Shown here in pieces: positions 34,257 through 44,710 of a stretch of 64,000 nucleotides of DNA (within the stretch, counting starts at the first letter, position 1; each line of letters opens with the position of its first letter). A model generated the notes under the pieces. That model was not told the DNA's origin. It did no database searches and worked only from the letters and a program-made list of their open reading frames with translations. The position numbers and the translations under genes are program-made. Origin of the DNA: Carboxydothermus hydrogenoformans Z-2901 (GTDB lineage: Bacteria > Bacillota > Z-2901 > Carboxydothermales > Carboxydothermaceae); the NCBI RefSeq assembly GCF_000012865.1, contig NC_007503.1, positions 2,025,001 to 2,089,000 of the forward strand, written 5' to 3'.

Positions 34257-34595
34257 TTAAAGGAGCTCCACCAAAACCATCATTGCACCATCGCCCCGCC
34301 GGGGTCCAATTTTCACTATCCGTGTATAGCCCCCCGGACGATCGGCATACTTTGGACCAATTTCTTTAAAAAGTTTTCTTACGACATTTTCTTCGTATAA
34401 ATAAGCTAAAGCCTGACGGCGATTATGCAGGGTGTCGTTTTTAGCTAAAGTGATAAGCTTTTCCGCTACCGCTTTAGCAGATTTCCCCCGGGCCTCGGTG
34501 GTTATTATCTTCCCCTCTTTTAAGAGGGAAGTCACCAAGTTTCTTAGCATCGCTTCCCGGTGGTCTTTCCTTCTGCCAAGCTTATAATGGTACAT
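34257..34595 (-). CDS. rplQ: 50S ribosomal protein L17
   Basis: L17 has 112 residues from the ATG at 34595 ([17 protein letters not shown]), 6 nt after GGGAGGG. A longer in-frame reading would overlap rpoA and is not supported. [17 protein letters not shown] is the C-terminal signature. It follows rpoA by 13 nt, the usual end of the alpha operon. Confidence 0.97.
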   Translation of the reverse strand: MYHYKLGRRKDHREAMLRNLVTSLLKEGKIITTEARGKSAKAVAEKLITLAKNDTLHNRRQALAYLYEENVVRKLFKEIGPKYADRPGGYTRIVKIGPRRGDGAMMVLVELL

Positions 34596-34608
34596 CTGCT
34601 TCCCTCCC

Positions 34609-35550
34609 TTATTCTTCCTCTTTCCGCAAGGAAAGGCCCATGGAGTTGAGTTTGGAAATAACCTCTTCAAGCGACTTTTTCCCTAAATTGCGAACTTTCA
34701 TCATATCCGCTTCGGTCTTCTGAATTAGTTCGCCTACCGTATTGATTCCTGCCCGTTTCAAGCAGTTATACGAGCGTACCGATAAATCCAGGTCTTCAAT
34801 GGGCATTTCCGCCAATTTTTCCTTGGCGTCCTCTTCTTTTTCAACCATAATTTCCACACCGGTAGCCCGTTCATTTAAGTTAACAAAAAGCTGCAGGTGC
34901 TCAACCATGATGCGAGCGGCAAGGCTTACCGCCTCATCGGGTCGAATGCTTCCATCGGTCCAAACTTCCAGGGTGAGCTTATCATAATCGGTAATCTGAC
35001 CAACCCGCGTATTTTCTACCTGGAAGTTCACTTTGAGCACTGGAGAAAAGATGGAGTCTACCGGTATTACGCCAATAACATGCTCGCCCTTTTTATTCCG
35101 CTCCGCCGGTACATAACCCCGACCCCGGGCTACAGTCATTTCCATAAAAAGACGACCGCCCTCTGCTATATGGGCTATTACAAGGTCGGGGTTTAAAATT
35201 TCTACCTCCGGTGGGGCAATTATATCTTTGGCGGTAATGACACCCTCACCTTCAGCTTCGATTCTCAAAACCTGTTCCTCATCCCCGTGAAGCTTCAGCG
35301 TAAGATTTTTAATGTTTAAGATAATTTCCGTTACATCTTCCACTACCCCGGGAACCGTTGAAAATTCATGGAGTACCCCTTCAATCTTTATGGAAGTAAC
35401 AGCAGCTCCCGGGAGGGAAGATAAAAGTATCCGCCGCATTGAGTTGCCGAGGGTAATCCCGTACCCCCGTTCCAAAGGTTCAATCACAAAACGGCCGTAA
35501 CGGTCGTTTAACTCCTCGGTTTCAATTTTCGGTTTTTCAATTTCAAGCAC
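34609..35550 (-). CDS. rpoA: RNA polymerase alpha subunit
   Basis: This 313-residue alpha subunit has an N-terminal assembly domain (about 1-228; [20 protein letters not shown] near 31-50) and a C-terminal domain (about 245-313; [20 protein letters not shown]) that binds UP elements and activators. The start is GTG at 35550 (MLEIEKPK), 7 nt after GGAGGG. It is located between rpsD and rplQ as in other Firmicutes. Confidence 0.98.
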   Translation of the reverse strand: MLEIEKPKIETEELNDRYGRFVIEPLERGYGITLGNSMRRILLSSLPGAAVTSIKIEGVLHEFSTVPGVVEDVTEIILNIKNLTLKLHGDEEQVLRIEAEGEGVITAKDIIAPPEVEILNPDLVIAHIAEGGRLFMEMTVARGRGYVPAERNKKGEHVIGVIPVDSIFSPVLKVNFQVENTRVGQITDYDKLTLEVWTDGSIRPDEAVSLAARIMVEHLQLFVNLNERATGVEIMVEKEEDAKEKLAEMPIEDLDLSVRSYNCLKRAGINTVGELIQKTEADMMKVRNLGKKSLEEVISKLNSMGLSLRKEEE

Positions 35551-35588
35551 AAAGGGACCCTCCTTTAAAGGGAATACCCGTCAAGCTC

Positions 35589-36215
35589 TTATCTGGAGTA
35601 GAGCTCAACAATGAGATGCTCCTCGACGGGGATATCGATATCTTCCCGTTTTGGCAGTGCTTCAACCTTACCGACAGCATTGTTGGCATCGTAGGAAAGC
35701 CAAGCCGGTAAAGTTTTGCTGGCGGCCCGTTCCATAATTTCCTTGGCTATCGGAGAGTCCTTCTTTTCTTCTTTTAAAGCAATTACGTCGCCAACTTTGA
35801 CCAGGTAGGATGGTATGTTAACTTTCCGTCCATTTACCGTAAAGAAATTATGCCGTACCAACTGCCGGGCCTGAGCGCGGGACTCAGCCAGTCCGAGCCG
35901 ATAAACCACGTTATCGAGCCGTCTTTCCAAAATTACCAACAAGTTTTCACCGGTAATCCCCGGCTGTCTTTCGGCCATTTCAAAATAACGCCGGAACTGC
36001 GCTTCCAATACTCCGTAAATTCGCTTTGCTTTCTGCTTTTCCCGCAGTTGCAGGGCATACTCGGTGGGCTTTTTCCTTGTGTGTCCGTGCTGACCGGGAG
36101 CATAATTTCTCCTGGCAATGGCACACTTATCGGTATAGCAGCGATCTCCTTTCAGGAAAAGCTTTATTCCTTCCCTGCGGCAAAGCTTGCAAACAGGACC
36201 CGTATATCTCGCCAT
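35589..36215 (-). CDS. rpsD: 30S ribosomal protein S4
   Basis: S4 nucleates 30S assembly. This 208-residue copy is of the cysteine-containing type, with C9-x2-C12, C26 and C31 ([17 protein letters not shown]) able to bind zinc. The S4 RNA-binding domain is [20 protein letters not shown]. In Firmicutes S4 often represses its own gene, but no leader is visible in the 15-nt gap to rpsK. Confidence 0.97.
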
Positions 36216-36230
36216 TTCGTTATCTACCTC

Positions 36231-36617
36231 CTATACTCTCCTACGTTTCGGTGGACGACACCCGTTATGAGGAATCGGGGTTACGTCCTTAATAAGGCTA
36301 ACTTCCAGGCCAGCAGCTTGCAACGAGCGGATTGCCGCTTCCCGACCTGCGCCTGGTCCTTTCACATAAACCTCAACAGTCTTTACGCCAAATTCCATCG
36401 CTTCTTTAGCAGCTTTTTCCGCAGCTAACTGTGCGGCAAAGGGAGTGCCTTTCCTGGTTCCTTCAAAGCCAACGGTTCCCGCACTTGCCCAGGAAAGGGT
36501 GTTCCCCTGGGGATCGGTTATGGTAACAATTGTATTGTTAAAAGTAGACTTGATATGGGCTACTCCTTGCTCAACATGCTTTTTTTCCTTTTTTCTGGCT
36601 TTTGTCCGGCGAGCCAT
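36231..36617 (-). CDS. rpsK: 30S ribosomal protein S11
   Basis: S11 has 128 residues from the ATG at 36617 ([15 protein letters not shown]), which is 5 nt after GGAGGG; the ATG one codon earlier is too close to it. The signature is [20 protein letters not shown] at the C-terminus. It forms part of the platform with S18 and S6. It lies in the alpha operon between rpsM and rpsD. Confidence 0.97.
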   Translation of the reverse strand: MARRTKARKKEKKHVEQGVAHIKSTFNNTIVTITDPQGNTLSWASAGTVGFEGTRKGTPFAAQLAAEKAAKEAMEFGVKTVEVYVKGPGAGREAAIRSLQAAGLEVSLIKDVTPIPHNGCRPPKRRRV

Positions 36618-36635
36618 CATATCCCTCCTTTAAGC

Positions 36636-37007
36636 TTACTTCTTCCGTTTTACACCAACGGTTCTTCTGGGCCCTTTCCGGGTACGAGCGTTGGTTCGGG
36701 TTCTCTGTCCTCTAACCGGTAAGCCTTTCCGGTGACGAATACCCCGGTAGCAGCCAATTTCAATAAGCCGTTTAATATTCAACGCAACTTCCCGTCTTAA
36801 TTCTCCTTCGACCTTGTAGTTCTTTTCAATCTCATCCCGAAGCTTTGCCACTTCTTCTTCGGTCAAATCTTTAACCCGAGTATCGGGGTTAATACCGGTC
36901 TTCTTTAAGATAACATTAGCTGTTGGTCGACCAATACCGTAAATATAAGTTAAGGCAATTTCGACCCTTTTATCTCTCGGAAGATCCACACCAGCAATCC
37001 GAGCCAT
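36636..37007 (-). CDS. rpsM: 30S ribosomal protein S13
   Basis: S13 has 123 residues from ATG 37007 ([19 protein letters not shown]). The upstream in-frame extension lacks homology and was rejected. Conserved [20 protein letters not shown] and a basic tail contact the head and P-site tRNA. It lies 19 nt after rpmJ. Confidence 0.97.
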   Translation of the reverse strand: MARIAGVDLPRDKRVEIALTYIYGIGRPTANVILKKTGINPDTRVKDLTEEEVAKLRDEIEKNYKVEGELRREVALNIKRLIEIGCYRGIRHRKGLPVRGQRTRTNARTRKGPRRTVGVKRKK

Positions 37008-37026
37008 TACCGCACCTCCTAAGAAA

Positions 37027-37161
<135 letters not shown>

Positions 37162-37380
37162 CTACTTGTGCCGGTAGATAATCCTACCCCGGGTCAAATC
37201 ATAGGGTGATAATTCAACGGTTACCCGGTCACCTGGCAAGATTCGAATAAAATTCATGCGTATTTTCCCGGAAACATGGGCTAACACTTTATGCCCATTA
37301 TCCAGCTCGACCCGAAACATTGCGTTTGGAAGGGGCTCCACTACCGTGCCTTCCACTTCAATGACATCATCTTTCGACAT
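37162..37380 (-). CDS. infA: Translation initiation factor IF-1
   Basis: IF-1 occupies the A site during initiation. It has 72 residues from ATG 37380 ([20 protein letters not shown]), a single S1-like OB fold with [20 protein letters not shown]. The longer upstream reading overlaps the KOW gene and was rejected. In order: KOW protein, infA, rpmJ. Confidence 0.97.
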   Translation of the reverse strand: MSKDDVIEVEGTVVEPLPNAMFRVELDNGHKVLAHVSGKIRMNFIRILPGDRVTVELSPYDLTRGRIIYRHK

Positions 37381-37396
37381 TAAGCAATCAACCTCC

Positions 37397-37669
37397 TCAC
37401 CCATCCAGTTCTTCGCCCTTTTCGGCAAACGATTTAAGAAATTTCCGGATCTCCGGATTGCTCAGTTTACCCTCGTCTGGAAAACGGTAGTTTAAAAATT
37501 TCAAATGACGGACGTTTTTCTTTTTGGGATTTTCAATACGACGGTGCTGACCATCAACCACTTCAACATAACGGTCATTAATAACCCGATAGATAATGTA
37601 GAAGTTTCCGCAATCACGGCCGGCTGTGGACAGCACTACTTGGCCGGGACGGATTTTGTCTAAATGCAT
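37397..37669 (-). CDS. KOW-domain RNA-binding protein (L14e/L6e/L27e-like)
   Basis: This protein has about 90 residues with a KOW-type fold ([20 protein letters not shown], then [18 protein letters not shown]). Proteins of this kind sit between map and infA in many Clostridia and resemble archaeal and eukaryotic L14e/L6e/L27e. It may be a ribosome-associated or assembly factor; no function is established. I prefer ATG 37669 (MHLDKIRPG); ATG 37681 gives four more residues. Confidence 0.8.
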   Translation of the reverse strand: MHLDKIRPGQVVLSTAGRDCGNFYIIYRVINDRYVEVVDGQHRRIENPKKKNVRHLKFLNYRFPDEGKLSNPEIRKFLKSFAEKGEELDG

Positions 37670-37691
37670 GACCTTCACCACCCATTCCTTT

Positions 37692-38447
37692 TTACGGCAA
37701 GGTTAGAATCATGGGCCCATTTTCGGTAATAGCAATGGTGTGTTCAAAATGGGCTGACCATTTACCGTCCCGGGTTACCACCGTCCATTTGTCCGGAAGG
37801 GTGAAGACCTCATAGGTTCCAATGTTAACCATCGGTTCGATTGCTAATGTCATTCCCGGGACCAACCGAGCACCACGACCCGGCTTACCGTAGTTGGGCA
37901 CGTTCGGCTCCTCATGCAGCGCTTTGCCAATTCCATGTCCCGCATATTGTCTCACCACGGAAAACCCGTGGCGAACCACGTAGCTTTCGACCGCATGGGA
38001 AATGTCCGAAACCCTATTGCCAACCACGGCTGCCTCAATCCCGGCGTAAAGCGATGCTTCGGTCACTTCAATGAGCTTTTTAGCCTCGGGAGAAACTTCC
38101 CCCACGGGCCAGGTTTTTGCAGCATCGCCATAATATCCGTCCACAACAGCTCCAATATCAATACTAATAATATCTCCATTCCGCAATTTTCTTAAACCAG
38201 GGATTCCGTGAACCACTTCTTCATTAATTGAAGCACAGATAGTTGCCGGAAAACCATATAAGCCTTTAAAAGCTGGCTTTCCGCCTAATTTTTTAATTGT
38301 TTCTTCTGCAATTTTATCAAGTTCTAAGGTAGTTATCCCCGGTTCAATCGCTTTTTCCAAGGCCTGAAGAGTCAGGGCGACAATTCGCCCCGCCTCCCGC
38401 ATAAGCCTTAATTCTTTTTCTGTTTTAACGGTAATCAATTTTCTCAC
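37692..38447 (-). CDS. map: Methionine aminopeptidase, type I
   Basis: This 251-residue enzyme removes N-terminal methionine from new proteins. Metal ligands appear in [19 protein letters not shown] (two Asp), [12 protein letters not shown] (His), AIEPMV (Glu) and the late HFEHTIAI (Glu). The start is GTG at 38447, 3 nt after the secY stop. The usual adk gene between secY and map is missing, so map is coupled directly to secY. Confidence 0.96.
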   Translation of the reverse strand: MRKLITVKTEKELRLMREAGRIVALTLQALEKAIEPGITTLELDKIAEETIKKLGGKPAFKGLYGFPATICASINEEVVHGIPGLRKLRNGDIISIDIGAVVDGYYGDAAKTWPVGEVSPEAKKLIEVTEASLYAGIEAAVVGNRVSDISHAVESYVVRHGFSVVRQYAGHGIGKALHEEPNVPNYGKPGRGARLVPGMTLAIEPMVNIGTYEVFTLPDKWTVVTRDGKWSAHFEHTIAITENGPMILTLP

Positions 38448-38450
38448 CAG

Positions 38451-39710
38451 CTACTTAATAAAACCTTGATAATGTCTCATTAAAAGGTAAGATTCTAACT
38501 GTTTCATAGTATCCAGCGCCACACCAACAACAATCAGGAGAGCAGTACCACCAAAGGTTACATTGGGAATCCGGGCTATTGCCATCACGATATTGGGCAG
38601 TATGGCAATAAAGGCCAAGAATACTGCGCCAGCAAAGGTTACCCGGCTCATGACCTTATCGATATATTCTGCCGTTGGTCTTCCAGGACGAATTCCAGGG
38701 ATAAAGCCCCCGTATTTCTTAAGGTTTTCGGCAATATCCAAGGGGTTCATGATAATCGCAGTGTAAAAATAGGTAAAGCCAATAATTAGTAAAGCGTATA
38801 AAATGGTGTTAATTACAGTTCCCCAGCCAAAATATTTTAAAACCCACTGGGCAAAACTGTTTTGGGGAAACCATCCCGCAATAGTAATCGGGAACATCAA
38901 AAGTGAAGAAGCAAAAATTATCGGAATAACCCCTGCCTGATTAACCTTGATGGGCAGGTGAGTGCTTTGCCCGCCGTAAACCCGGCGGCCGACAACCCTT
39001 TTTGCATACTGCACCGGAATTCTCCGCTGGGCTTCGTTAACCACTACAACGGCGTAAATTGCGGCTACAGCAATTACGGCTAAGATTAAAACGTTTAAAA
39101 TGTTTGCCGTACCGGCAGAAACGTAATCAATAATCGTTTTAATGGAACCAGGGATCCTGGAAACAATCCCGGCAAAAATTATTAGCGATATCCCGTTACC
39201 AATGCCCTTTTCGGTAATCTGTTCCCCAAGCCACATTAAAAACGCTGTTCCCGCGGTAAGAGCAAGGGCAACGTATAAATATGTTAAGATTCCGGGGTTG
39301 TTTAAGGCCGATCTTAAACCAATTGCCATGAAGAAACCTTGAATAAAGGCTAAGATGACGGTTCCATACCGAACGTACTCGGTAATTTTCCGCCGACCTT
39401 CTTCCCCTTCTTTAGCCAGCTTTTCCAGGTATGGTATTACCACCGTTAAAAGTTGCATAATAATCGAAGCGTTAATATACGGGGTAATACTCATGGCAAA
39501 AATGGTAAATTTCTTAAAGGCACCACCGGAAATAACGTCAAAAAACCCCAAAATTGTACCCGATTGGATTAATTCTTCCATGCGGGCCAGGTTAATTCCC
39601 GGTACCGGTATATGAGCTCCGATACGAAAGACCAAAAGCATCAATAAGGTAAAGAGCAATCTACTCTTTAATTCTTTAGCCTTCATGGCATTGCGGAGGG
39701 CATCAAGCAT
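38451..39710 (-). CDS. secY: Protein translocase subunit SecY
   Basis: SecY forms the protein-conducting channel. It has 419 residues and 10 membrane helices. The signatures GINLARMEELIQ, ISPFGG-like plug region and GIRPGRPTAEYIDKVMSRVT are present, and the cytoplasmic loop VVNEAQRRIPVQYAKRVVGR is conserved. It abuts rplO with no gap. SecE, its partner, begins at the opposite end of this window. Confidence 0.97.
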   Translation of the reverse strand: MLDALRNAMKAKELKSRLLFTLLMLLVFRIGAHIPVPGINLARMEELIQSGTILGFFDVISGGAFKKFTIFAMSITPYINASIIMQLLTVVIPYLEKLAKEGEEGRRKITEYVRYGTVILAFIQGFFMAIGLRSALNNPGILTYLYVALALTAGTAFLMWLGEQITEKGIGNGISLIIFAGIVSRIPGSIKTIIDYVSAGTANILNVLILAVIAVAAIYAVVVVNEAQRRIPVQYAKRVVGRRVYGGQSTHLPIKVNQAGVIPIIFASSLLMFPITIAGWFPQNSFAQWVLKYFGWGTVINTILYALLIIGFTYFYTAIIMNPLDIAENLKKYGGFIPGIRPGRPTAEYIDKVMSRVTFAGAVFLAFIAILPNIVMAIARIPNVTFGGTALLIVVGVALDTMKQLESYLLMRHYQGFIK

Positions 39711-40151
39711 TTACAGCACCTCCGCTTGCCCGCCGGCAGCGGTAATTTTTTCTTTTGCCGATTCACTAAAGGCATGTGCTTTAACGGTAAGCGCTTTCTT
39801 TAGTTCGCCGCCGCCTAAAATCTTTACACCGTCCCCTATTTTCTTTATTATACCAGTTTCCAGCAGGAGTTCTGGAGTTACCACTGTCCCATCTTCAAAT
39901 TTATTTAAGCGGTCCACGTTAATGGCAATGATTTCTTTGGCAAATTTATTGTGAAAGCCGCGTTTGGGTAATCTCCGGTAAAGGGGCATCTGGCCACCTT
40001 CAAAGCCTGGTCTGACGCCGCCGCCCGAACGTGCCTTTTGTCCTTTTTGTCCACGTCCCGCAGTTTTTCCAAGGCCAGAACCTATTCCCTGACCTTTCCG
40101 GGTGGGTTTTTGCCGCGAACCAGGCACAGGCCTTAAATCATGTAACCGCAT
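39711..40151 (-). CDS. rplO: 50S ribosomal protein L15
   Basis: L15 has 146 residues. The Gly-rich basic N-terminal part ([20 protein letters not shown]) threads through 23S rRNA, followed by the globular end ([20 protein letters not shown]). It lies in the spc operon between rpmD and secY. Confidence 0.98.
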   Translation of the reverse strand: MRLHDLRPVPGSRQKPTRKGQGIGSGLGKTAGRGQKGQKARSGGGVRPGFEGGQMPLYRRLPKRGFHNKFAKEIIAINVDRLNKFEDGTVVTPELLLETGIIKKIGDGVKILGGGELKKALTVKAHAFSESAKEKITAAGGQAEVL

Positions 40152-40162
40152 TTTCCCACCTC

Positions 40163-40345
40163 CTAAATTTCCTCAACTTTTAATAAATGGCTCACTTTAT
40201 TTATCATCCCGCGGATTTCAGGAGTATCGGCTTTGATAACGGTCTGGTTGAGTTTTCTCAATCCCAGGGACTTTACCGTTGCCTTCTGCCGTTCACTTTG
40301 TCCAATGACGCTTTTTACCAGGGTAATTTTCAGCTTCTTTTCCAT
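40163..40345 (-). CDS. rpmD: 50S ribosomal protein L30
   Basis: This short bacterial-type L30 has 60 residues ([20 protein letters not shown], then [14 protein letters not shown]). It lies in the normal spc position, 12 nt from rpsE and 11 nt from rplO. Confidence 0.96.
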   Translation of the reverse strand: MEKKLKITLVKSVIGQSERQKATVKSLGLRKLNQTVIKADTPEIRGMINKVSHLLKVEEI

Positions 40346-40357
40346 GAGTTATCCCTC

Positions 40358-40861
40358 CTAGCCCTTCAAGATTTCGGCCGGGGTTTTTCCACGAAGTTTT
40401 GCTACCATTTCCACGGTTTTTAACGACTTCAGTGCTTCAATGGTAGCATGGGCCATATTGTGGGGATTATTGGAACCCAAGGATTTGGTTAGGATGTCCC
40501 GCACACCTGCCATTTCCAATATTGCCCGTACTGCGCTACCGGCAATAACGCCGGTACCAGGTGCTGCTGGCTTTAATAACACCTTACCCGCACCGGCTTC
40601 ACCAATAATTTCATGGGGAATTGTAGTATTAACAATAGGAACTTTGATCAGATTTTTCTTGGCATCTTCAATGCCTTTTCTAATAGCATCAGGAACTTCC
40701 GGAGCTTTACCAAGGCCCACGCCCACATGCCCTTTTTGATCGCCAACTACCACCAAGGCGCTAAAGGAAAAACGCCGTCCACCTTTAACAACCTTCGCTG
40801 TACGGTTGATCGCAATAACTTTTTCGCTCAACTCCAGTTGACTGGCATCAATTCTTGCCAT
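40358..40861 (-). CDS. rpsE: 30S ribosomal protein S5
   Basis: S5 has 167 residues with the double-stranded RNA-binding-like N-terminal domain ([20 protein letters not shown]) and the C-terminal part ([20 protein letters not shown]). It helps decoding accuracy and the helicase activity at the mRNA entry channel. The loop residues altered in spectinomycin resistance (VKGGRR region) look wild type. Confidence 0.97.
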   Translation of the reverse strand: MARIDASQLELSEKVIAINRTAKVVKGGRRFSFSALVVVGDQKGHVGVGLGKAPEVPDAIRKGIEDAKKNLIKVPIVNTTIPHEIIGEAGAGKVLLKPAAPGTGVIAGSAVRAILEMAGVRDILTKSLGSNNPHNMAHATIEALKSLKTVEMVAKLRGKTPAEILKG

Positions 40862-40879
40862 CGTTATCCCTCCTTTTCT

Positions 40880-41248
40880 TTAAAATTGCAGGCCACCTTC
40901 CCGTGCTGCTTCCGCCAATGCTTTAACCCGTCCGTGATAAAGATATCCGCCCCGGTCAAAAACGACCTTTTCAATCCCTTTCGCTTTGGCCCGCTCAGCA
41001 ATCAGCCGGCCAACAGCTTTTGCTGCTTCAATATTGCCGCCGTAGCCAATTTTCCCTCGCAATTCCGGATCGAGGGTAGAAGCTGCAACCAGGGTACGCC
41101 CGCTGACATCATCGATAATCTGGGCATAAATGTGTTTTAAGCTTCTATATACGTTTAATCTCGGTCTTTCCGGAGTTCCATGAATTTTCTTCCGAACCCG
41201 TAAATGCCGCCGTTTTCTTTCCAGATTCCGGTTGGTTTTGGTAATCAT
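40880..41248 (-). CDS. rplR: 50S ribosomal protein L18
   Basis: L18 binds 5S rRNA. It has 122 residues with a basic N-terminus ([19 protein letters not shown]) and the C-terminal [20 protein letters not shown] signature. It lies 18 nt before rpsE and after rplF. Confidence 0.97.
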
Positions 41249-41275
41249 CGACTACCCCCCTTTTCTAAAAACGTT

Positions 41276-41824
41276 TTACTTCTTGCCTTTACCGCCGGTT
41301 TTACCAGCCTTTCTCCGAATTACTTCGTCGGTGTACTTAATTCCCTTTCCTTTGTACGGTTCAGGCTCCCGGACAGCACGGATAGTTGCTGCAAAATTAC
41401 CAACCAGTTCTTTATCAATTCCCTTGACAATAATCTGGTTTTGAGCGGGAACTTCTATCTCAATCCCTTCGGGCGGATCCATTTCCACCGGGTGAGAATA
41501 ACCGACCGTTAAAACCAGTTTACGTCCCTGCTTTGCCGCCCGGTAGCCTACCCCAACCAACTCAAGGCTTTTTTGATAACCGTTGGTAACGCCAACGATC
41601 ATGTTATTAATTAAAGTCCGGGTAAGGCCATGGAGGGCTTTATGTTCTTTTTCATCGGAAGGTCTTTCTACCAGGATTTGCGAGCCATCAAAAGTTATTT
41701 TCATATCCGGGTGAAATTCCCGGGTCAAGCTCCCTTTCGGACCCTTTACGGTAACCGTGGTTCCTTCTACTTTTACTTCAACCCCTTGTGGAACCGGGAT
41801 TGGTTTTCTGCCTATGCGGGACAC
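41276..41824 (-). CDS. rplF: 50S ribosomal protein L6
   Basis: L6 has 182 residues with two similar domains. The start is [16 protein letters not shown] and the C-terminal signature is [20 protein letters not shown]. It lies near the factor-binding site. It is the normal spc gene between rpsH and rplR. Confidence 0.98.
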   Translation of the reverse strand: MSRIGRKPIPVPQGVEVKVEGTTVTVKGPKGSLTREFHPDMKITFDGSQILVERPSDEKEHKALHGLTRTLINNMIVGVTNGYQKSLELVGVGYRAAKQGRKLVLTVGYSHPVEMDPPEGIEIEVPAQNQIIVKGIDKELVGNFAATIRAVREPEPYKGKGIKYTDEVIRRKAGKTGGKGKK

Positions 41825-41845
41825 AAAATCACCTCCTGGATTTTA

Positions 41846-42244
41846 CTACCAAATATAGCAAATAACTTCGCCGCCTAAGCCTTCTTTGCGGGCTTTTTTA
41901 TCGGTCATTATTCCTTTCGGTGTCGAAATGATAGCAATCCCGAGACCCCCTAAAACCCTGGGTAGTTCGTCTTTCTTAGCGTATACCCGAAGTCCGGGCT
42001 TGGAGATACGCTTTAGTCCTGAAATAACCCTCTCTTTATTGGGGCCGTACTTCAAAAATATCCGTAAAATCCCTTGCTTGCCGTCCTCAATGTACTCGTA
42101 ATCCTTGATAAAGCCTTCCTCTTTTAAAATCTCCGCAATTGCCCTTTTTACCTTGGAGGATGGCACTTCTACCTTCTCGTGATAGACCATATTTGCGTTT
42201 CTAATCCGAGTTAAAAAATCAGCAATGGGATCGGTCATAACCAT
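41846..42244 (-). CDS. rpsH: 30S ribosomal protein S8
   Basis: S8 has 132 residues ([21 protein letters not shown]-terminal GVMTDKKAR-like signature [20 protein letters not shown]). S8 is a key assembly protein and, in Escherichia coli, the spc operon repressor. ATG 42244 is chosen for its spacing from GGGGG; the family start could be the ATG two codons on. Confidence 0.97.
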
Positions 42245-42262
42245 GGTATTTACCCCCTTTCT

Positions 42263-42448
42263 TTACCAGCTGGCTTTCTTAACGCCCGGAATCTCTCCTT
42301 GGTGGGCAAGTTTTCTAAAGCAAATCCGGCACATGCCAAAATCACGCAAGTACGCTCTCGGTCTTCCACAGATTTTACACCGGTTGTATTTTCTTACTTT
42401 AAATTTTGGCGGCCTTTGCGCTTTGGCAATCATCGATTTCTTGGCCAT
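42263..42448 (-). CDS. rpsN: 30S ribosomal protein S14, zinc-binding type
   Basis: This 61-residue type-Z S14 has C24-x2-C27 and C40-x2-C43 ([22 protein letters not shown]) that hold zinc. The zinc-free long form, used under zinc shortage in some Firmicutes, is not in the window. It is in the normal spc position between rplE and rpsH. Confidence 0.97.
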   Translation of the reverse strand: MAKKSMIAKAQRPPKFKVRKYNRCKICGRPRAYLRDFGMCRICFRKLAHQGEIPGVKKASW

Positions 42449-42464
42449 AAACGTCCCCCTTTCC

Positions 42465-43025
42465 TTATCTGCTGAAGGGCATTCCCATTAATTGTAACAA
42501 TTCCCGAGCCTCTTCATCGGTTTTAGCGGTAGTAACGAAAGTAACTTCCATACCCCGAACTTTATCAATTTTATCATAGTCAATTTCCGGGAAAATAAGC
42601 TGCTCCCGTAAACCTACCGAGTAATTTCCCCGACCATCAAAGGATTTGGGCGATAAACCCCTGAAGTCCCGAACCCGGGGAAGTACTATATTGACAAATT
42701 TGTCCATGAATTCATACATCCGGTCACCGCGCAGGGTAACTTTTACGCCAATAGTAGCTCCCTGCCGTACTCTAAAACCGGCCACCGATTTCTTGGCTTT
42801 GGTAAGGACCGGTCTTTGTCCGGTGATAGCCATAAGATCGGCAACTGCAGCATCCACAGCTTTAGGATTTTGCAAGGCTTCGCCTAAGCCGATGTTTATC
42901 ACTATTTTTTCAAGTTTTGGCACTTGCATTTTATTTTTATATCCAAACTTTTCCATCATTGCCGGTATTACATCGTTTTGATATTTATCCTTAAGTCTGG
43001 GCACGGTATAACCTCCTTTCGCCAC
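42465..43025 (-). CDS. rplE: 50S ribosomal protein L5
   Basis: L5 has 186 residues, with the 5S-binding signature [20 protein letters not shown] and [19 protein letters not shown]. It contacts 5S rRNA and P-site tRNA. It begins 3 nt after rplX. Confidence 0.97.
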   Translation of the reverse strand: MAKGGYTVPRLKDKYQNDVIPAMMEKFGYKNKMQVPKLEKIVINIGLGEALQNPKAVDAAVADLMAITGQRPVLTKAKKSVAGFRVRQGATIGVKVTLRGDRMYEFMDKFVNIVLPRVRDFRGLSPKSFDGRGNYSVGLREQLIFPEIDYDKIDKVRGMEVTFVTTAKTDEEARELLQLMGMPFSR

Positions 43026-43028
43026 GGC

Positions 43029-43352
43029 TTACCTGTCAAGGCTCTCGCCGCATTTTTTACAAACTCTAATCTTCTTGCCATCCGCTAAAAACTTCTTCCC
43101 GACCCGGGTGGGCTTGCCGCAGCTGGGGCAGATCACCATCACGTTACTTACGTGAATCGGGGCTTCTTTCTCAACAATACCACCCTGGGGAAGTTTGGGA
43201 TTGGGACGGGTATGTCTTTTAACGATATTTACGCCCTCAACCACAACTCTATTTTCCTTGGGCAAAACCTGCACGATTTTTCCCTTTTTGTCTTTGTCTT
43301 TACCTGCAATGACTAAGACCATATCGCCCTTTTTAACCTTTAATTTTGGCAT
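43029..43352 (-). CDS. rplX: 50S ribosomal protein L24
   Basis: L24 has 107 residues, with an N-terminal KOW motif ([20 protein letters not shown]). The C-terminus carries CPSCG and CKKCG, a zinc-ribbon pair that only some L24 proteins retain. It starts large-subunit assembly. Confidence 0.96.
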   Translation of the reverse strand: MPKLKVKKGDMVLVIAGKDKDKKGKIVQVLPKENRVVVEGVNIVKRHTRPNPKLPQGGIVEKEAPIHVSNVMVICPSCGKPTRVGKKFLADGKKIRVCKKCGESLDR

Positions 43353-43364
43353 AATCCCACCTCC

Positions 43365-43733
43365 TTAAAGGACTTCCGGAGCCAGGGAGATGATTTTCAT
43401 GAAATCCTTTTCCCTCAGTTCCCGGGCTACCGGTCCAAAAATTCGGGTACCCCGTGGGCTCTTATCGTCCTTAATAATTACTGCAGCATTTTCGTCAAAT
43501 TTAATATACGTACCGTCCGGCCGGCGCACTTCTTTTTTGGTCCGAACAACTACTGCTTTAACCACCTCTCCCTTTTTCACAACGGCATCGGGTGTTGCTT
43601 CCTTAACGGAGCAAACGATTATATCACCTAAACTTGCATATCTCCGGTTGGATCCTCCTAAAACCCGGATGCACATTAATTTTTTCGCGCCGGTGTTATC
43701 GGCGGAATTCAATATGGTTTGTACTTGAATCAC
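43365..43733 (-). CDS. rplN: 50S ribosomal protein L14
   Basis: L14 has 122 residues: [19 protein letters not shown] and the signature region [18 protein letters not shown]. It sits at the subunit interface. It lies 12 nt before rplX and 31 nt after rpsQ. Confidence 0.98.
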   Translation of the reverse strand: MIQVQTILNSADNTGAKKLMCIRVLGGSNRRYASLGDIIVCSVKEATPDAVVKKGEVVKAVVVRTKKEVRRPDGTYIKFDENAAVIIKDDKSPRGTRIFGPVARELREKDFMKIISLAPEVL

Positions 43734-43764
43734 TTGCTGCTACCTCCTTTCAGGTAGAACCTGC

Positions 43765-44061
43765 TTAACCTTCAATAGTTTCAAGATTTTCCTCTTCGCC
43801 TAACACTTTGCCCCGCTCGATAATCTCCACAACTCTCCATCTCTTTTCCTTGGAGAGGGGCCGAGTCTCGGCAATTTTTACTATGTCGCCAGTCCGGCAG
43901 GCGTTATGTTCATCGTGGGCTTTAAACTTCTTTGTTCGGCGAATGGTCTTTTTATAAAGGGGGTGGCTGACCAACTCCTCAACGGCAACTACCACCGTTT
44001 TATCCATTTTATCGCTAACGACCCGTCCGATTTTTATTTTTTGGACTTTTTTCTTTTCCAT
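43765..44061 (-). CDS. rpsQ: 30S ribosomal protein S17
   Basis: S17 has 98 residues, about ten longer than usual because of an acidic C-terminal extension ([15 protein letters not shown]). The OB-fold core ([20 protein letters not shown]) and [17 protein letters not shown] are normal. Confidence 0.96.
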   Translation of the reverse strand: MEKKKVQKIKIGRVVSDKMDKTVVVAVEELVSHPLYKKTIRRTKKFKAHDEHNACRTGDIVKIAETRPLSKEKRWRVVEIIERGKVLGEEENLETIEG

Positions 44062-44077
44062 CTTCTACGCCCCCTTT

Positions 44078-44287
44078 CTACTTCTCCACTTTTTGTCTGG
44101 CAATTTCTCTTTCCCGGATAATGGTATTAACCCGAGCTATATCCCGCCGCACCTCACGGATTCGGGATGGATTATCCAATTGACCGGTGGAAAGCTGAAA
44201 CCGAAGTTTAAAAAGCTCATCTTTTAAACTCGCCAATTTTTCCACTAATTCCGCATCGGTTAATTCTCTTAATTCTTTAGCTTTCAT
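44078..44287 (-). CDS. rpmC: 50S ribosomal protein L29
   Basis: L29 has about 69 residues ([40 protein letters not shown]), an all-helical protein by the exit tunnel. The ATG at 44287, about 8 nt after AGGTGG, is preferred over a GTG 12 nt earlier. It overlaps rplP by 11 nt. Confidence 0.93.
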
Positions 44288-44708
44288 GGGCTTCACCACC
44301 TACTTCCCGTTTCACAAATTTGGTTTTGATGGGCAGTTTATGGGAAGCAAGTCTCAGCGCTTCACGCGCAACTTCTTCCGATACCCCAGCAAGCTCAAAC
44401 ATAATCTTACCGGGCTTTACTACTGCCACCCAGTATTCCGGGGCACCCTTACCACTACCCATCCGGGTTTCAGCAGGTTTTCTGGTAATCGGGTGGTCCG
44501 GAAAGATGTTTATCCAGATTTTACCGCCCCGGCGGATATAACGGGAAATAGCTACCCGCGCAGCCTCAATCTGCTGGCTGGTAATCCATGCCCCTTCTAC
44601 TGCCTGTAAGCCGTATTCCCCAAAATGAAGCTGGGTTCCTCCTTTGGCCTTACCCTTGAGGCTGGGGCGGTGGGGACGTCTATATTTAACCCGTTTTGGC
44701 ATTAACAT
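44277..44708 (-). CDS. rplP: 50S ribosomal protein L16
   Basis: L16 has 143 residues ([14 protein letters not shown]). [20 protein letters not shown]-like signature: [40 protein letters not shown] is also typical. It helps form the A-site finger region of 23S rRNA. It begins 2 nt after rpsC. Confidence 0.97.
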
Positions 44709-44710
44709 GG

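Noticed and set aside
36231-36620. First of two ATG codons as start of rpsK
   Set aside because: It is only 2 nt from the GGAGGG site; the second ATG at 36617 has proper spacing and the family start MARR.
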